From assembly GCF_039535095.1 (NCBI RefSeq), contig NZ_BAAAWN010000001.1, positions 2,852,001 to 2,916,000 on the forward strand: DNA of 64,000 nucleotides, written 5' to 3'. The position numbers and the translations under genes are program-made. The stretch is from Arthrobacter ramosus (GTDB taxonomy: Bacteria; Actinomycetota; Actinomycetes; Actinomycetales; Micrococcaceae). Below, piece by piece: positions 1 through 10,009 of the stretch (its first letter is position 1; every line of letters starts with the position of its first letter). A model generated the notes under the pieces. It saw only the letters and a program-made list of their open reading frames with translations, had not been told where the DNA came from and did not search any database.

Positions 1-567
1 GAAATTGCGCGGACCAACGGGCATGCCGACTCGATTGTGCTGACGGATCCGGCTTATCCGAACACCGACAACGGAACAAAGCTGTACTCCAGCATCATGG
101 CAGGCTGTAAAGGCTGTACGACCCACAAGGGCTCGTATCTCGTGACTGACACCGGAGATGCGGGCAAGGTGACGGCCGTCATCAACGGAGCACTGGCGAA
201 CGCTCCAAAGGCGACAACTCTGGTTATCCCCTTCTCGCTCGGACTCCCGGCCGTTGTACAAGCCGTCAAGGACAGCGGTCGGAAGATTGCTATCGTCACG
301 AAAGACGGTGACAGTCAGGGACTCTCCCTCACTTATGACAAGTCAGTTTGGGCCGTCGGCGGCTCATCAACGACTTGGCTTGGTTGGGCGAGCATCGATC
401 AGGTGATCCGGGGTATGGCTGGAAAACCTTATCTCGTTGGGGCCGAGACCGGCCTCGGAACGGCTCTCGTCACTCAGGAAAATGCGCCCAAGGACGCATC
501 GATCGACTCGGTACCTGGTCTCCCGAACTACCAGGCTGAGTACAAGAAGATTTGGAACGTCAAATAG
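1..567 (+). CDS. Sugar-type ABC transporter substrate-binding protein, C-terminal part
   Basis: The reading frame is open from the first base, so the gene begins outside the window and only about 188 C-terminal residues are seen. The text has the alternating strand-helix character of a type I periplasmic-binding fold (for example the stretch TTLVIPFSLGLPAVVQAV, then a mention of a mutable residue run KIAIVTKDGDSQG). It is followed directly by an ATPase and a permease of the ribose/xylose (CUT2) class, which fixes its role as the extracytoplasmic solute receptor. The ligand cannot be read from sequence; neighbouring hydrolase and dehydrogenase genes suggest a non-sugar carbon source. The stop TAG shares a base with the next gene's GTG start, indicating translational coupling. 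Confidence 0.8.
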   Translation, partial: EIARTNGHADSIVLTDPAYPNTDNGTKLYSSIMAGCKGCTTHKGSYLVTDTGDAGKVTAVINGALANAPKATTLVIPFSLGLPAVVQAVKDSGRKIAIVTKDGDSQGLSLTYDKSVWAVGGSSTTWLGWASIDQVIRGMAGKPYLVGAETGLGTALVTQENAPKDASIDSVPGLPNYQAEYKKIWNVK

Positions 568-2108
568 TGACTCTTGTAAGCGAGGAGAAAGCCGAGCGAT
601 TCGGACCGGGTCGTCCGTTCGCTCTCGAAGTCTCCGATGTCACCAAGGTGTACGGGGGTGAGGTGGCACTGGGAGGTGTCAGCCTCACCGTCGCCCCTGG
701 TGAGATCCATGGTCTTCTCGGCGCCAACGGCGCCGGGAAGTCCACCCTGGTGCGGCTGACTTGCGGAGCGGAGAGCACGGATGGCGGCGAGATAAGCATC
801 TGCGGACAGCGGTTGCCTAAGTCCACCGCATCGGCCGCGGCCGCAGCGCGGGCGTTAGGTCTGAGCTACATACATCAGGACCGTGCGCTCGCGGGGGACA
901 TGTCCATCGCGGACAATATCTCCCTCACGGCGGGCTTCCCAAAGACTCGCCTCGGCCTAATCCGTGACGGCGTATCTGAACGGCGGGCGAGGTCGGCGCT
1001 CGATCGCGTGGGGATCGATCTGGACCCGCGGCAGCTCGTGAACGAGCTAACGATCGCGGAGCAGACTATGGTCGCGATTGCGCGGGCTTTGGCCGTCGAT
1101 GCCAAAGTCGTATTACTCGACGAGCCGACGGCCAACCTGGGCAAGCATGAATCAACGATGCTGTACGCCCGACTTCGGCGGCTTGCCAAGGACGGCGTCG
1201 CGATGGTGCTAATCACCCACGCGATCGACGAGGCGCTTGAGCACTGCGACCGGATTACAGTCCTGCGCAATGGCCTTGTCGCGGGCTCCGCGCCGTCGAA
1301 TGAATTGTCCGCGCGCGAACTAATCGGCATGATCGTCGGCGACGGCACTCCATCCGAAGGGGTGCGAGGCAACGTCAAGCCGTCCGGTGCAGTCCGACTT
1401 CGTGCTACCGGGGTCAGAACTGAGAGGTTGGGCCCAATCGACACGGACGTTCGGGCCGGCGAGATCCTCGGGATAACCGGAATGGCCGATTCGGGTCACC
1501 TGACGTTGGGTGAACTTCTCTTTGGTCAGTTAGAGCTTGAATCGGGCTCTCTCGAAGTCGACGGAGAGGACTTCATCCCTACGACGCCCGCCGCCGCGAT
1601 GCGCCGGGGCATAGGTTACGTGCCAGGCGACCGCATCCGTGACGGGTTAGCGACCGACCTGACAGCCCAGGAGAACCTTTTCCTTGATCGCCCGTATCGT
1701 CCGACCAACCCTGGAGCACGCGGCGCAGCCGCCGAACGGCGGGAGGCGATGCGCATCCTGACCGAGGCTGCTGTGAAGCCGCGGGACCCGAGCGCGGCAA
1801 TCGACACCCTCAGCGGTGGAAACATGCAGAAGGTGCTCATCGCAAGATGGCTGGCGAAGCAGCCCAGTCTCCTCGTGCTTAGCGAGCCAACGATCGGCGT
1901 CGACGTCGGGGCGCGAAACGAAATCTACGACCGCATTTATGCAGAAGCGGAACGTGGAGTCGGGGTGGTCGTGACTAGTAGCGACTTCGAAGAGATCGCA
2001 CTTGTGTGCGACCGGGCGCTCGTCCTTCGATATGGACGCGTCGTCGGGGAACTATCGGGAGACGCGCTGACGATTCAAGCGCTCACCGACATGAGCAGCA
2101 GTAGCTGA
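567..2108 (+). CDS. CUT2-type ABC transporter ATP-binding protein (two nucleotide-binding domains)
   Basis: About 513 residues, the usual size for RbsA/XylG/MglA-type tandem ATPases. The first domain is complete: Walker A GANGAGKST near residues 52-60 and Walker B VVLLDEPTANLG. The second domain is altered: its P-loop position reads GITGMADSGHLTLG, with no GKS/T, while the signature LSGGNMQKVLIARW is kept and the Walker B region reads LLVLSEPTIGVDVG with Ser in place of the usual Asp. A degenerate second site is common in this class but the Ser is notable. GTG at 567 overlaps the upstream stop and is preferred; an in-frame TTG at 552 is the alternative. It energises import with the permease that follows. 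Confidence 0.9.
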   Translation: MTLVSEEKAERFGPGRPFALEVSDVTKVYGGEVALGGVSLTVAPGEIHGLLGANGAGKSTLVRLTCGAESTDGGEISICGQRLPKSTASAAAAARALGLSYIHQDRALAGDMSIADNISLTAGFPKTRLGLIRDGVSERRARSALDRVGIDLDPRQLVNELTIAEQTMVAIARALAVDAKVVLLDEPTANLGKHESTMLYARLRRLAKDGVAMVLITHAIDEALEHCDRITVLRNGLVAGSAPSNELSARELIGMIVGDGTPSEGVRGNVKPSGAVRLRATGVRTERLGPIDTDVRAGEILGITGMADSGHLTLGELLFGQLELESGSLEVDGEDFIPTTPAAAMRRGIGYVPGDRIRDGLATDLTAQENLFLDRPYRPTNPGARGAAAERREAMRILTEAAVKPRDPSAAIDTLSGGNMQKVLIARWLAKQPSLLVLSEPTIGVDVGARNEIYDRIYAEAERGVGVVVTSSDFEEIALVCDRALVLRYGRVVGELSGDALTIQALTDMSSSS

Positions 2109-2123
2109 AAAAGGAATTGTGAA

Positions 2124-3191
2124 ATGAGTGAAGTTGGAAAGAAACCTGGTGTGAATATGAGGAGTATCGTCGCCGCCATCACAGGCCGCTACATCCTCCT
2201 TCTGGTCTTGGCCATCATCGCCATTGGGTTCTCGATCGCTCGGCCAGAAACGTACGGAACGTGGGACAACTTCCGATCGATATTGAACACGCAGATCCCC
2301 GTCCTGTTTTTGGCGATCGCGGCAACGCTGCCGTTCATCGTCGGTGAGTTTGACTTGTCCCTGGCCGCGACTGGCGCATTCGTCAATGTGTTCTTTGTCG
2401 GTTTAGTGCTCAAGCAGGGATGGCCGGTCTGGGCTGCGGTGATCACTTGTCTCGCGGCAGCCCTCGCCATGGGGCTGTTCAACGGGTTCGCGATAGTGCG
2501 ACTGGGGATTTCGTCTTTCATCGTCACGCTGGCCAGCGGGACGATCCTCGCCGGTATCCTGCTCGCGTATTCAGGTGGCGAGATCATTTACGGCGACGCG
2601 CCGGCCGCTCTGACCTTTCTCGGACGGACTTCGCTCGGAGGGCTCCCGCTGCCGGTGATCTTCGCCGCAATAGTGAGCGTGTTCCTCGCGATCGTGCTCT
2701 GGGGAACCACAGTCGGACGACGCATGTATGCGTCGGGAAGCAACAGGCGCGCCGCTCAGCTAACGGGTATTCCGACAAATCGCTACTTGATCGTCACGTT
2801 CGTCATCGCCGCTGTCCTCGCAGCCGTCGCGGGGTTGGTCCTCGGGTCGCGGCTCGGCAGCGCGACGCCCGACACCAGCAACACGCTTCTCATCCCGGCA
2901 TTCGCCGGTGCATTCCTTGGAGCGACCGGCTTTAGCGCCGGCCGTTTCAATATTCCGGGAACAGTGGTGGCCGTGTTTATCGTCGGCGCCGCCGTCAACG
3001 GGCTACAGCAGATTGGGGCCGCGATTTGGGTCCAGCCGGTGTTCAACGGCGTGGTCCTCTTCGTCGCGGTTGCCCTGGCGCAATGGACACAGCGACTGCG
3101 CGCCGCATCTGCGAAACGCGAACGTCTCCGGGAGATCGAGGCGCTGGCTAAGCATGACGCCGAAACCCACAGCAAGGCGCCCGCTGCGTAA
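2124..3191 (+). CDS. CUT2-type ABC transporter permease
   Basis: 355 residues with about ten hydrophobic helices, matching the RbsC/XylH/AraH permease family in length and order. It contains the family's loop around ASGSNRRAAQLTGIPTNR, which contacts the ATPase. The ATG at 2124 lies 15 bases after the ATPase stop and is preceded by AAAAAGGA. Together with the two upstream genes it makes a complete importer, a homodimer of this protein forming the channel in the cytoplasmic membrane. The charged C-terminal tail (RERLREIEALAKHDAE) is cytoplasmic. The substrate is unknown. Confidence 0.9.
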   Translation: MSEVGKKPGVNMRSIVAAITGRYILLLVLAIIAIGFSIARPETYGTWDNFRSILNTQIPVLFLAIAATLPFIVGEFDLSLAATGAFVNVFFVGLVLKQGWPVWAAVITCLAAALAMGLFNGFAIVRLGISSFIVTLASGTILAGILLAYSGGEIIYGDAPAALTFLGRTSLGGLPLPVIFAAIVSVFLAIVLWGTTVGRRMYASGSNRRAAQLTGIPTNRYLIVTFVIAAVLAAVAGLVLGSRLGSATPDTSNTLLIPAFAGAFLGATGFSAGRFNIPGTVVAVFIVGAAVNGLQQIGAAIWVQPVFNGVVLFVAVALAQWTQRLRAASAKRERLREIEALAKHDAETHSKAPAA

Positions 3192-3245
3192 GAGACGCGC
3201 CTTCCCATCAAGCAATCAACTAACAAAGAAATAGGAGAAGATCAC

Positions 3246-4181
3246 ATGTCACGAACGAAATTCGCTGCGAGCGTGGTCCCCACACAGATGATCACGGCCG
3301 CGGACGGCAATACCTATGCGTATCGTCGGCAGGGGATTGGGGGCGTTCCGCTGGTCCTGTTCAACCGCTTCCGCGGGATGCTCGACGACTGGGACCCGTA
3401 CTTACTCGACCTTCTTTCCGCAGACCGCGAGGTAATCGTCTTCGACAACGCGGGCGTCGGGCGGAGCGGAGGGGGCTTTCCCGACACCATCGACGAGGCC
3501 GCCCGAAACGCGATCGGCGTGGTAGAAGCACTCGGTCTAGACCTGGTGGACCTCATGGGGTTCTCCATGGGCAGCTACGTCGTTCAATCGTTCACCGTTC
3601 AACGCCCGGAGCTCGTCCGCAGGATCATCCTGACTGGTTCTGGCGCAGAGAGCCGGGCCAGTAGCTGGACGACTGCCGTAACCGAAGCAGCACTTCGCGA
3701 CCATGACGATCCGGCCGACACCGTGTTCCTTTTCTTTGAGCCGACGACGTCCAGCACCGGTGCCGGATGGGCGTACCAAGAGCGGATCAAGGACCGCGAG
3801 ACAGATCTGGACATCCCCGTGACCGCAGAGACACGCACGCAACAGCTCAAGGCGATGAAAGCATGGGCGGGTTCGTCCGAGCTTGTCGCCAAGAAGCTGC
3901 GCTCAATCTCAGTACCGGCACTGATCGCAAACGGCGACAACGACATCATGATCGGCACGGACAACACCGTGGATCTGGGCAACTTGATTCCCTTCTCTCA
4001 AACCGAGATCTATCCTGATGCCGGTCACGGATTCCTTTTCCAGTATCCCGAGCTGTTCAGCAAGCACGTGAACGATTTCCTTACTCACGAGTACGTGCTC
4101 CCTGAGCGTGACATACACGAGTGGGCCGACGCATTCATTTCAGAAACACACGAAAGGAAGATTTCACATGGGAACCCTTGA
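3246..4181 (+). CDS. Alpha/beta-fold hydrolase
   Basis: 311 residues. The nucleophile elbow is GFSMGS near residues 104-109, the acid is probably the Asp of NGDNDIM and the base the His of DAGHGF near residue 265, a complete Ser-Asp-His triad. The oxyanion region around LFNRFRGMLDDWDP replaces the usual HG motif. AGGAG lies eight bases before the ATG. The family includes esterases, lactonases and C-C bond hydrolases, and no narrower assignment is justified. The gene sits between the ABC importer and an SDR and overlaps the SDR start by 14 bases, so it probably opens an imported ester or lactone for the next enzyme. Confidence 0.8.
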   Translation: MSRTKFAASVVPTQMITAADGNTYAYRRQGIGGVPLVLFNRFRGMLDDWDPYLLDLLSADREVIVFDNAGVGRSGGGFPDTIDEAARNAIGVVEALGLDLVDLMGFSMGSYVVQSFTVQRPELVRRIILTGSGAESRASSWTTAVTEAALRDHDDPADTVFLFFEPTTSSTGAGWAYQERIKDRETDLDIPVTAETRTQQLKAMKAWAGSSELVAKKLRSISVPALIANGDNDIMIGTDNTVDLGNLIPFSQTEIYPDAGHGFLFQYPELFSKHVNDFLTHEYVLPERDIHEWADAFISETHERKISHGNP

Positions 4182-4905
4182 CGGAAAAGTCGCGATCATC
4201 ACGGGCGCGGCGAGTGGGCAGGGTGCCGCGGAGGCGGCGGTATTCGTGAGCAAGGGCGCACGAGTCGTCATTGGGGATATTCAGCCCCAAGGTGAAGAGG
4301 TTGCAAAGAAGCTCGGCGAGAACGCCATCTTCGTGCACCTCGATGTATCAAAGGAGGCAGACTGGTCCGCGGCCGTGGAAGCAGCTCACGACTCATTCGG
4401 ACCGGTCTCGGTGCTGGTAAACAACGCGGCGTACTTTCGTCCGAAACCGCTGCTTGAGACCACTCAGCAGGACATGGAGTTGCACTTCGCCGTGAACGTC
4501 GTTGGCCCGTTTCTGGGTATCTTGGCTGTCGTCCCGGACATGCGCGAACTCGGCGGGGGCTCGATCATCAACACGATCTCCACGTCGGGAATCCGATACC
4601 TGCCCGAACAGGTCGCCTACGCGGTGTCGAAGTGGGCTGGCCGGGGATTTGCGAGCCTCGCGGCAGCGGAGTTGGCGAAGGAAAACATCCGGGTGAACTC
4701 GATCTACCCCGGACTCATCAACACACCGATGATCGCAGGCAACACGCCTGAGATGAACGAATTCCTTAAAAGCCAGATCCCGCTCGGACGCCTCGGCGAG
4801 CCGGAGGACATCGCGGGCGTCGTCGCTTTCCTGGCCTCCGACGAGGCTCGCTATATGGTCGGCGCCGAGGTAGCGATCGACGCGGGCGCACGCCTCCGGC
4901 TCTAG
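4168..4905 (+). CDS. SDR-family NAD(P)-dependent oxidoreductase
   Basis: 245 residues from the ATG at 4168, which has AAAGGAAG upstream; an in-frame ATG at 4108 lies inside the hydrolase gene and is rejected. Classical SDR layout: cofactor loop TGAASGQGAAEA near residues 12-23, NNAA, catalytic Ser in STSG and YAVSK (Tyr and Lys). The acidic residue in GDIQPQG at the end of the second strand favours NAD(H) over NADP(H). The C-terminal signature GAEVAIDAGARL is typical. It probably oxidises an alcohol released or exposed by the preceding hydrolase and is the last gene of the transporter operon. Confidence 0.85.
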   Translation: MGTLDGKVAIITGAASGQGAAEAAVFVSKGARVVIGDIQPQGEEVAKKLGENAIFVHLDVSKEADWSAAVEAAHDSFGPVSVLVNNAAYFRPKPLLETTQQDMELHFAVNVVGPFLGILAVVPDMRELGGGSIINTISTSGIRYLPEQVAYAVSKWAGRGFASLAAAELAKENIRVNSIYPGLINTPMIAGNTPEMNEFLKSQIPLGRLGEPEDIAGVVAFLASDEARYMVGAEVAIDAGARLRL

Positions 4906-5561
4906 CTTCGTCGCTCTCCTATCGATCCGGCCAGGGGACTGCGCCGGTGATCGGTAACAGAGCCGGTGTGCGCTTCCGGTAAAACACGCGCCGCGTGCAC
5001 CCCTCTTGATCGCCTTGAAGCTACTGAATCTTCAGCGGATGGTGATGGTCTGGAGGGGTGGACGCGGTTTCCTCTCCCGGGCGACAATCGTGGGCGGCGG
5101 TCACTGATTGGGGTTCGGCAGGTATAACCGTGAGCGCATCGGCCGCCCCCGGGCGCGCGGAATAAATCACCATTTCGTTTGGTGCTGGCCCCCCGCGTCG
5201 CGGCGGACGCGAACGAAACGGTCCTACTCTCGTTGAACCCGCATCGAGCCCTAGACCGCGACGTCACACAGCCGGGTCTGTCTCGGCAAATTCAGCAGAA
5301 CGGCTGCCGCGGTCCATGGCCTTTGACCGGGGCAGGACCGGCGTGCCTGTCGGAACCTCAGACGGTACTCAGAGTTGGCCCCACACCAAAACCCGGTCTT
5401 TAGGCGAAACCGCCTCTGTCGACGGGGTCCCAGAAACGGGACCGCGGCGCGCAGATAAGACAACTCGTTCACCTCCGTCTTATGGCCATGAGAAAAAGAC
5501 ACCCCCGTTGCTTAGCAGTGACGTGTGGGATGGCAAGTCACACATATGAGAGAGAGCAAAC
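4906..5561. other. Non-coding interval before pntA
   Basis: About 650 bases with no reading frame that resembles a protein family. Short dyads are present, such as GGTCCC-AGAAAC-GGGACC near 5430-5447 and AGGC-GAAACC-GCCT near 5402-5415, but none has a U-run. The pntA promoter must lie here or in its last 150 bases; no clear -35/-10 pair could be assigned. Confidence 0.5.
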
Positions 5562-7124
5562 GTGACACGTATTGGCATTGTGGCCGAGTTGGGCCGAGAG
5601 AACAGGGTGGCGGCGACACCCACTACCGTAAAGCAACTGTTGGAGTTGGGCTACGGCGTCTTGGTCGAGAAAGGCGCAGGTGAGTCAGCGTCCTTCCCCG
5701 ACCATACATACATCGAGGCCGGCGCAACGATCGTGGGTGCCGACGAGGCGTGGGGCAGTGAAGTGGTGCTGAGGGTGAACCCGCCCTCAAAGGAGGAGAT
5801 CGGCCGACTGGCCGAAGGGGCAACCCTGATCGGGACGCTGAGCCCGGGCTTGCGGCCGGAACTGGTGGAGGCCCTGGCGGCACGGCCGATCACGGCGCTG
5901 GCACTGGATGCCGTGCCGCGCATCTCGCGGGCACAGTCGATGGACGTGCTGAGCTCCATGGCCAACATCGCTGGTTACCGAGCTGTCATCGAGGCAGCCC
6001 ACGAATTCGGCCGGTTCTTCACGGGACAGGTAACCGCAGCGGGCAAAGTCCCTCCGGCCAAAGTCTTGGTCGCCGGCGCCGGCGTCGCCGGGCTGGCGGC
6101 GATCGGCGCAGCGAGCAGTCTGGGCGCGATCGTGCGCGCTACGGACCCCCGCCCCGAGGTAGCCGATCAGGTGAAGTCCATCGGCGGGACCTACCTCAAG
6201 GTCGAGGCCGCCGAGGAGATGCAGTCCTCGGACGGCTATGCCAAGGCCACCTCCGAGGCCTACAACCGGCGCGCCGCAGAGATCTACTCCGAGCAGGCCC
6301 GTGACGTGGACATCATCATCACCACGGCCCTCATCCCGGGGCGTCCGGCGCCGAAACTGCTCACGGCCGAGGATGTGGCCGGCATGAAACCGGGCAGCGT
6401 GATCGTTGACATGGCCGCCGGGCAGGGCGGGAACGTGGAGGGCTCGGTCGCCGGCGAACGCGTTGTCACGGACAACGGTGTCGTGATCCTCGGTTACACC
6501 GACCTTCCCGCCCGGTTGCCGGCGCAAGCGTCGCAGCTCTACGGAACCAACATGGTGAACCTACTCAAGCTCCTCACTAAGGAGAAGGACGGCCAGTTGA
6601 GGATCGACTTCGACGACGTCGTGCAGCGCTCGGTGACGGTGGTGCGAGAAGGCGAGAAGACCTGGCCGGCGCCTCCGGTCCAGGTTTCCGCTGCCCCTCC
6701 GGCACAGGCTGATATCAAACCGGCCGGAGAGTCGTCCGGCCACAAAGCAGGAAAGAAGGGGATGAGCCCGGTTGGCAAGGCGGTGCTCTTCGCCGCCGGA
6801 ATAGCAGCACTTTTTGGGATCAACGCCATTGCCCCGGCCCCGCTACCGCAGCACTTCACGGTCTTGCTGCTCTCGATCGTGGTCGGGTTCTACGTCATCG
6901 GGAAAGTGGCACATGCCCTGCACACCCCGCTGATGTCCGTCACCAATGCGATCTCCGGGATCATCGTCGTCGGCGCGCTGCTGCAGGTGACCTCCGACAA
7001 CCTGACCATGCAGGTCATCGCCGCCGTTGCGGTCCTGTTGGCCAGCATCAACATCTTCGGCGGCTTCGCTGTCACCCGACGCATGCTCGCGATGTTCTCC
7101 CGGGGAGACAAAGCACATGGATGA
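5562..7124 (+). CDS. pntA: NAD(P) transhydrogenase subunit alpha
   Basis: 520 residues with domain I and the alpha-subunit membrane part fused in one chain, as in enterobacterial PntA. Many actinobacteria split this into two genes. The N-terminal region carries RENRVAATP; the NAD-binding segment [20 protein letters not shown] lies near residues 170-189, followed by the mobile-loop region. After a Pro/Ala-rich linker (near 375-400) come about four membrane helices (400-510). With PntB it couples proton re-entry to hydride transfer from NADH to NADP+. GTG at 5562 is the start, with only a weak purine-rich site upstream. The stop overlaps an ATG in the pntB frame, so the two are co-translated. 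Confidence 0.95.
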   Translation: MTRIGIVAELGRENRVAATPTTVKQLLELGYGVLVEKGAGESASFPDHTYIEAGATIVGADEAWGSEVVLRVNPPSKEEIGRLAEGATLIGTLSPGLRPELVEALAARPITALALDAVPRISRAQSMDVLSSMANIAGYRAVIEAAHEFGRFFTGQVTAAGKVPPAKVLVAGAGVAGLAAIGAASSLGAIVRATDPRPEVADQVKSIGGTYLKVEAAEEMQSSDGYAKATSEAYNRRAAEIYSEQARDVDIIITTALIPGRPAPKLLTAEDVAGMKPGSVIVDMAAGQGGNVEGSVAGERVVTDNGVVILGYTDLPARLPAQASQLYGTNMVNLLKLLTKEKDGQLRIDFDDVVQRSVTVVREGEKTWPAPPVQVSAAPPAQADIKPAGESSGHKAGKKGMSPVGKAVLFAAGIAALFGINAIAPAPLPQHFTVLLLSIVVGFYVIGKVAHALHTPLMSVTNAISGIIVVGALLQVTSDNLTMQVIAAVAVLLASINIFGGFAVTRRMLAMFSRGDKAHG

Positions 7125-7168
7125 GCGCCGTACGCGAACCTACACGAACTTTAACGAGGAGCCCAACC

Positions 7169-8593
7169 GTGTCTGACACCGTCTCCGGTCCGTTGACCAC
7201 AGAATCCATCGCGGGGGCGGCCTACGTTGTCGCGGCCCTGCTGTTCATCCTCAGCCTCGCCGGGTTGAGCAGGCACGAGAAAGCCCGCTCGGGCGTCATC
7301 TACGGCATCTCGGGCATGGCAATTGCGCTGGCGGCCACCGTTTGGCTGACCCTGCAGGGCGCCTGGGGCACAGACCAGGGCCGCACTGGCCTGCTCCTGC
7401 TCGTCATTTCTGTGCTGGTCGGGGGCGCCGTCGGGTTGTGGCGCGCCCGGGTGGTGGAAATGACCGGGATGCCCGAGTTGATTGCCCTGCTTCACAGTTT
7501 CGTTGGCCTCGCCGCGGTGCTGGTCGGCTGGAACGGCCACCTCGAGGCCCCCCATCTGCCCGAAGCGCTTTTGGCGGTGCATCATGCCGAGGTGTTCATC
7601 GGCGTGTTCATCGGAGCGGTAACCTTCACCGGCTCGATCGTCGCGTTCCTGAAACTCTCGGCCAGGATGAAGTCGACCCCGTTGATGTTGCCCGGAAAGA
7701 ACGCCATTAACCTCGGCGCCCTGGTCGCGTTCGCCGCGCTGACCGTCTGGTACGTCAACGACTCCCAGCTGTGGCTGCTGGTCGTCGTCACCCTGCTCGC
7801 CCTGGGGCTGGGCTGGCACCTTGTAGCATCCATAGGCGGCGGCGACATGCCGGTCGTCGTGTCCATGCTCAACAGCTACTCCGGCTGGGCCGCGGCGGCC
7901 GCGGGATTCCTGCTGAACAACGACCTTCTCATCGTCACGGGCGCGCTTGTCGGCTCCTCCGGCGCGTATTTGTCCTACATCATGTGCAAGGCCATGAACC
8001 GGTCCTTTATCTCAGTGATTGCCGGCGGTTTCGGCATTGCCGCGCCCGCCGCGGCGGGCGCCGACTACGGCGAACACCGCGAAATCACAGCCCAGGCAAC
8101 CGCGGAACTGCTCACCAACGCATCCAGCGTCGTCATCACCCCCGGCTACGGCATGGCAGTCGCCCAGGCCCAGTACCCGGTCGCCGAACTGGCCCAGCAA
8201 CTACGCGAACGCGGCGTCGATGTGCGCTTCGGCATCCACCCCGTTGCCGGCCGTTTGCCTGGCCACATGAACGTGCTTCTCGCCGAGGCAAAAGTACCCT
8301 ACGACATCGTCCTGGAAATGGACGAAATCAACGAAGACCTTGGCGAGACCTCGGTCGTCCTCGTCATCGGAGCCAACGACACCGTGAACCCCGCCGCAGC
8401 CGAGGACCCAAGCAGCCCCATCGCCGGCATGCCCGTGCTGCGGGTTTGGGAAGCCGAGAATGTCATCGTGTTCAAACGCTCAATGGCTGCAGGTTACGCC
8501 GGGGTGCAGAACCCCCTGTTCTTCCGGGAGAACTCCCAAATGCTCTTCGGCGACGCCAAACAACGCGTCGAAGACATCCTCCGCGCATTTTAG
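7169..8593 (+). CDS. pntB: NAD(P) transhydrogenase subunit beta
   Basis: The GTG at 7169 is chosen because AACGAGGAG sits eight bases upstream; an ATG at 7121 that overlaps the pntA stop would add 16 residues not expected in the family. About 474 residues: eight or nine membrane helices (roughly 10-270), then the soluble NADP-binding domain III with [13 protein letters not shown], the [20 protein letters not shown] stretch and [12 protein letters not shown]. It forms the proton channel and NADP(H) site with PntA and supplies NADPH, which the flavin- and CoA-based catabolism elsewhere in the window would consume. This functional link is an inference. Confidence 0.95.
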   Translation: MSDTVSGPLTTESIAGAAYVVAALLFILSLAGLSRHEKARSGVIYGISGMAIALAATVWLTLQGAWGTDQGRTGLLLLVISVLVGGAVGLWRARVVEMTGMPELIALLHSFVGLAAVLVGWNGHLEAPHLPEALLAVHHAEVFIGVFIGAVTFTGSIVAFLKLSARMKSTPLMLPGKNAINLGALVAFAALTVWYVNDSQLWLLVVVTLLALGLGWHLVASIGGGDMPVVVSMLNSYSGWAAAAAGFLLNNDLLIVTGALVGSSGAYLSYIMCKAMNRSFISVIAGGFGIAAPAAAGADYGEHREITAQATAELLTNASSVVITPGYGMAVAQAQYPVAELAQQLRERGVDVRFGIHPVAGRLPGHMNVLLAEAKVPYDIVLEMDEINEDLGETSVVLVIGANDTVNPAAAEDPSSPIAGMPVLRVWEAENVIVFKRSMAAGYAGVQNPLFFRENSQMLFGDAKQRVEDILRAF

Positions 8594-9280
8594 CGGGAAG
8601 GCGTATTCACCTTTGAGGCGCATCACGGGGGGAAGACCCGTTTTCCGGTTCAGCGTCCGGTCCGATTACCACTTATCCGAGATGAGAAGAGACCATGCTG
8701 TGGCACCGACTTATTCCCAACGGCACTCGCCGGCGGGCGTCTAATTCAAGCACCCCCGGTAAAACACCCTGCCCAGACATGTGGACTCAGCTGCAAGCAA
8801 TTACCATCGATGAATATAATTCGCTCCCCTGGCTTGGCCTTCACTACAGTCACGAGTTCTTACTTCCCACAAGCACGAACTGTTGTAGTGCCGACGCCGA
8901 GTCGTGACGCGCCGTTCTGAGCGCCGGCCAGGTAACTTGAGAACCTCTCGCGGCAGATGGCATTGGCAACCTTCGGCCATCACGTCACCGACACCGTAGG
9001 CGCTCATCGCGCCTTCTGGTGTTCTCACCTGAACGAACAACGCACGGCAACCCGGCGGGGCTCGACCGTGACAATCATTCGGGTAACGCGCGATCGCTTC
9101 GCCGACGCCGATGGGGATCGCATGGCGGTAGCCCTTTCCCCGGATCGTGATTTCACAACGGGGCCAGTCGTTGTCATCGGCCCGCGACCCGGCCCGGCGA
9201 CCTCACCATGGCGCAGTTCCTGCCGCCAACCGGTTATCGCCAACTATTGCACGTCCAGTATGCGGGTGCTCGCGGGCGAC
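8594..9280. other. Non-coding interval after pntB
   Basis: Nearly 690 bases with only low-complexity open frames. A minus-strand stretch near 9040-9120 gives residues vaguely like the start of a hotdog thioesterase (VTVEP, VRCSF), which could be a remnant of a second copy of the gene that follows, but the match is too short to annotate. No terminator with a U-run was found after pntB. Confidence 0.4.
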
Positions 9281-9790
9281 CTACGGGGTGGTTACCAAGA
9301 GACTCGAGGTGGCCGTGGCGACAAGCTTTCCGTTCTTATCCAGGACGTCACCTGCCGCGAAGACAACTCGCCGGCCGGACTTGCGTACTGTCCCTACAGC
9401 AGTCAATGGACCAAGTTCGGGAAGCACCGGACGTAGGTAGCTGACTGAAATTTCAATTGAAGTGTAGGAGACACCGGCAGGCAACGTGGTGTGTGCAGCG
9501 CAGCCGATCGCGGTGTCGAGCAGGGTGCACACGAGACCGCCATGGATCACGCCGAGGGGGTTGTAGTGTACCTCTTCGGGGTCGCAGCGAAACGTGACCC
9601 GTCCTGGCTCAACTGCGGTGACGGTCATAGCCATGGCGACCGCCATGGGCGGGGGCGGCACAGAACCATCGGCAAGCCCTTGGACATAGTCAAGGCCAGA
9701 CAAGCCGGCGGCTTTAACAGCCACATCCTGAGGCCTTATCCATTCAAGGATCTTTCGGGCGGTTGCAAACTTCGGTTTCTGGTCGACCAT
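9281..9790 (-). CDS. PaaI-family hotdog-fold thioesterase
   Basis: 169 residues. The ATG at 9790 has GGAGGAG seven bases upstream, so a longer in-frame start at 9862 is rejected. The hotdog core shows HYNPLGVIHGGLVCTLLDTA, the PaaI-type HGG helix with an Asp six residues on, followed by strands ending in RRVVFAAGDVLDKNGKLVATA. Such enzymes hydrolyse aryl- or acyl-CoA esters in the cytoplasm and rescue CoA from dead-end intermediates. It lies downstream of an HxlR regulator in the same direction, separated by a 7-bp-arm palindrome at 9865-9883, and probably belongs to that regulator's unit. Confidence 0.85.
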   Translation of the reverse strand: MVDQKPKFATARKILEWIRPQDVAVKAAGLSGLDYVQGLADGSVPPPPMAVAMAMTVTAVEPGRVTFRCDPEEVHYNPLGVIHGGLVCTLLDTAIGCAAHTTLPAGVSYTSIEISVSYLRPVLPELGPLTAVGTVRKSGRRVVFAAGDVLDKNGKLVATATSSLLVTTP

Positions 9791-9864
9791 GTAGTCCACT
9801 CCTCCGCATAGGGCCCATACGCGTCTAGGGTGAAATCCTGGCGCGGATAGACAGATTATCATGG

Positions 9865-9883
9865 CAGTTCGAAAAACGAACTG
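9865..9883. promoter_or_regulatory. Palindrome CAGTTCG-N5-CGAACTG
   Basis: Perfect 7-bp arms separated by AAAAA, located 75 bases upstream of the thioesterase start. No U-run follows in either direction, which fits an operator better than a terminator. The nearby HxlR-family gene is the obvious candidate binder. Confidence 0.4.
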
Positions 9884-10009
9884 ACTCTAGGGATTTCCGC
9901 GTCAATCACGATGCGTTCCGTTGCATCTGATTGATGCTCCCCAAGCATCGGGGATCCGCCGGAGGGATTGTTAGGTACTTCCTGCAGGAGCTGGCCGCTG
10001 TCCCAGACT

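Noticed and set aside
9040..9160. Possible second thioesterase start on the minus strand (VTVEP, VRCSF)
   Set aside because: Match is too short and has no HGG helix; likely chance.
8957..9436. Long plus-strand frame between pntB and the thioesterase
   Set aside because: Composition is Arg/Pro/Ser-rich, it overlaps the thioesterase gene on the other strand, and it shows no family features or ribosome site.
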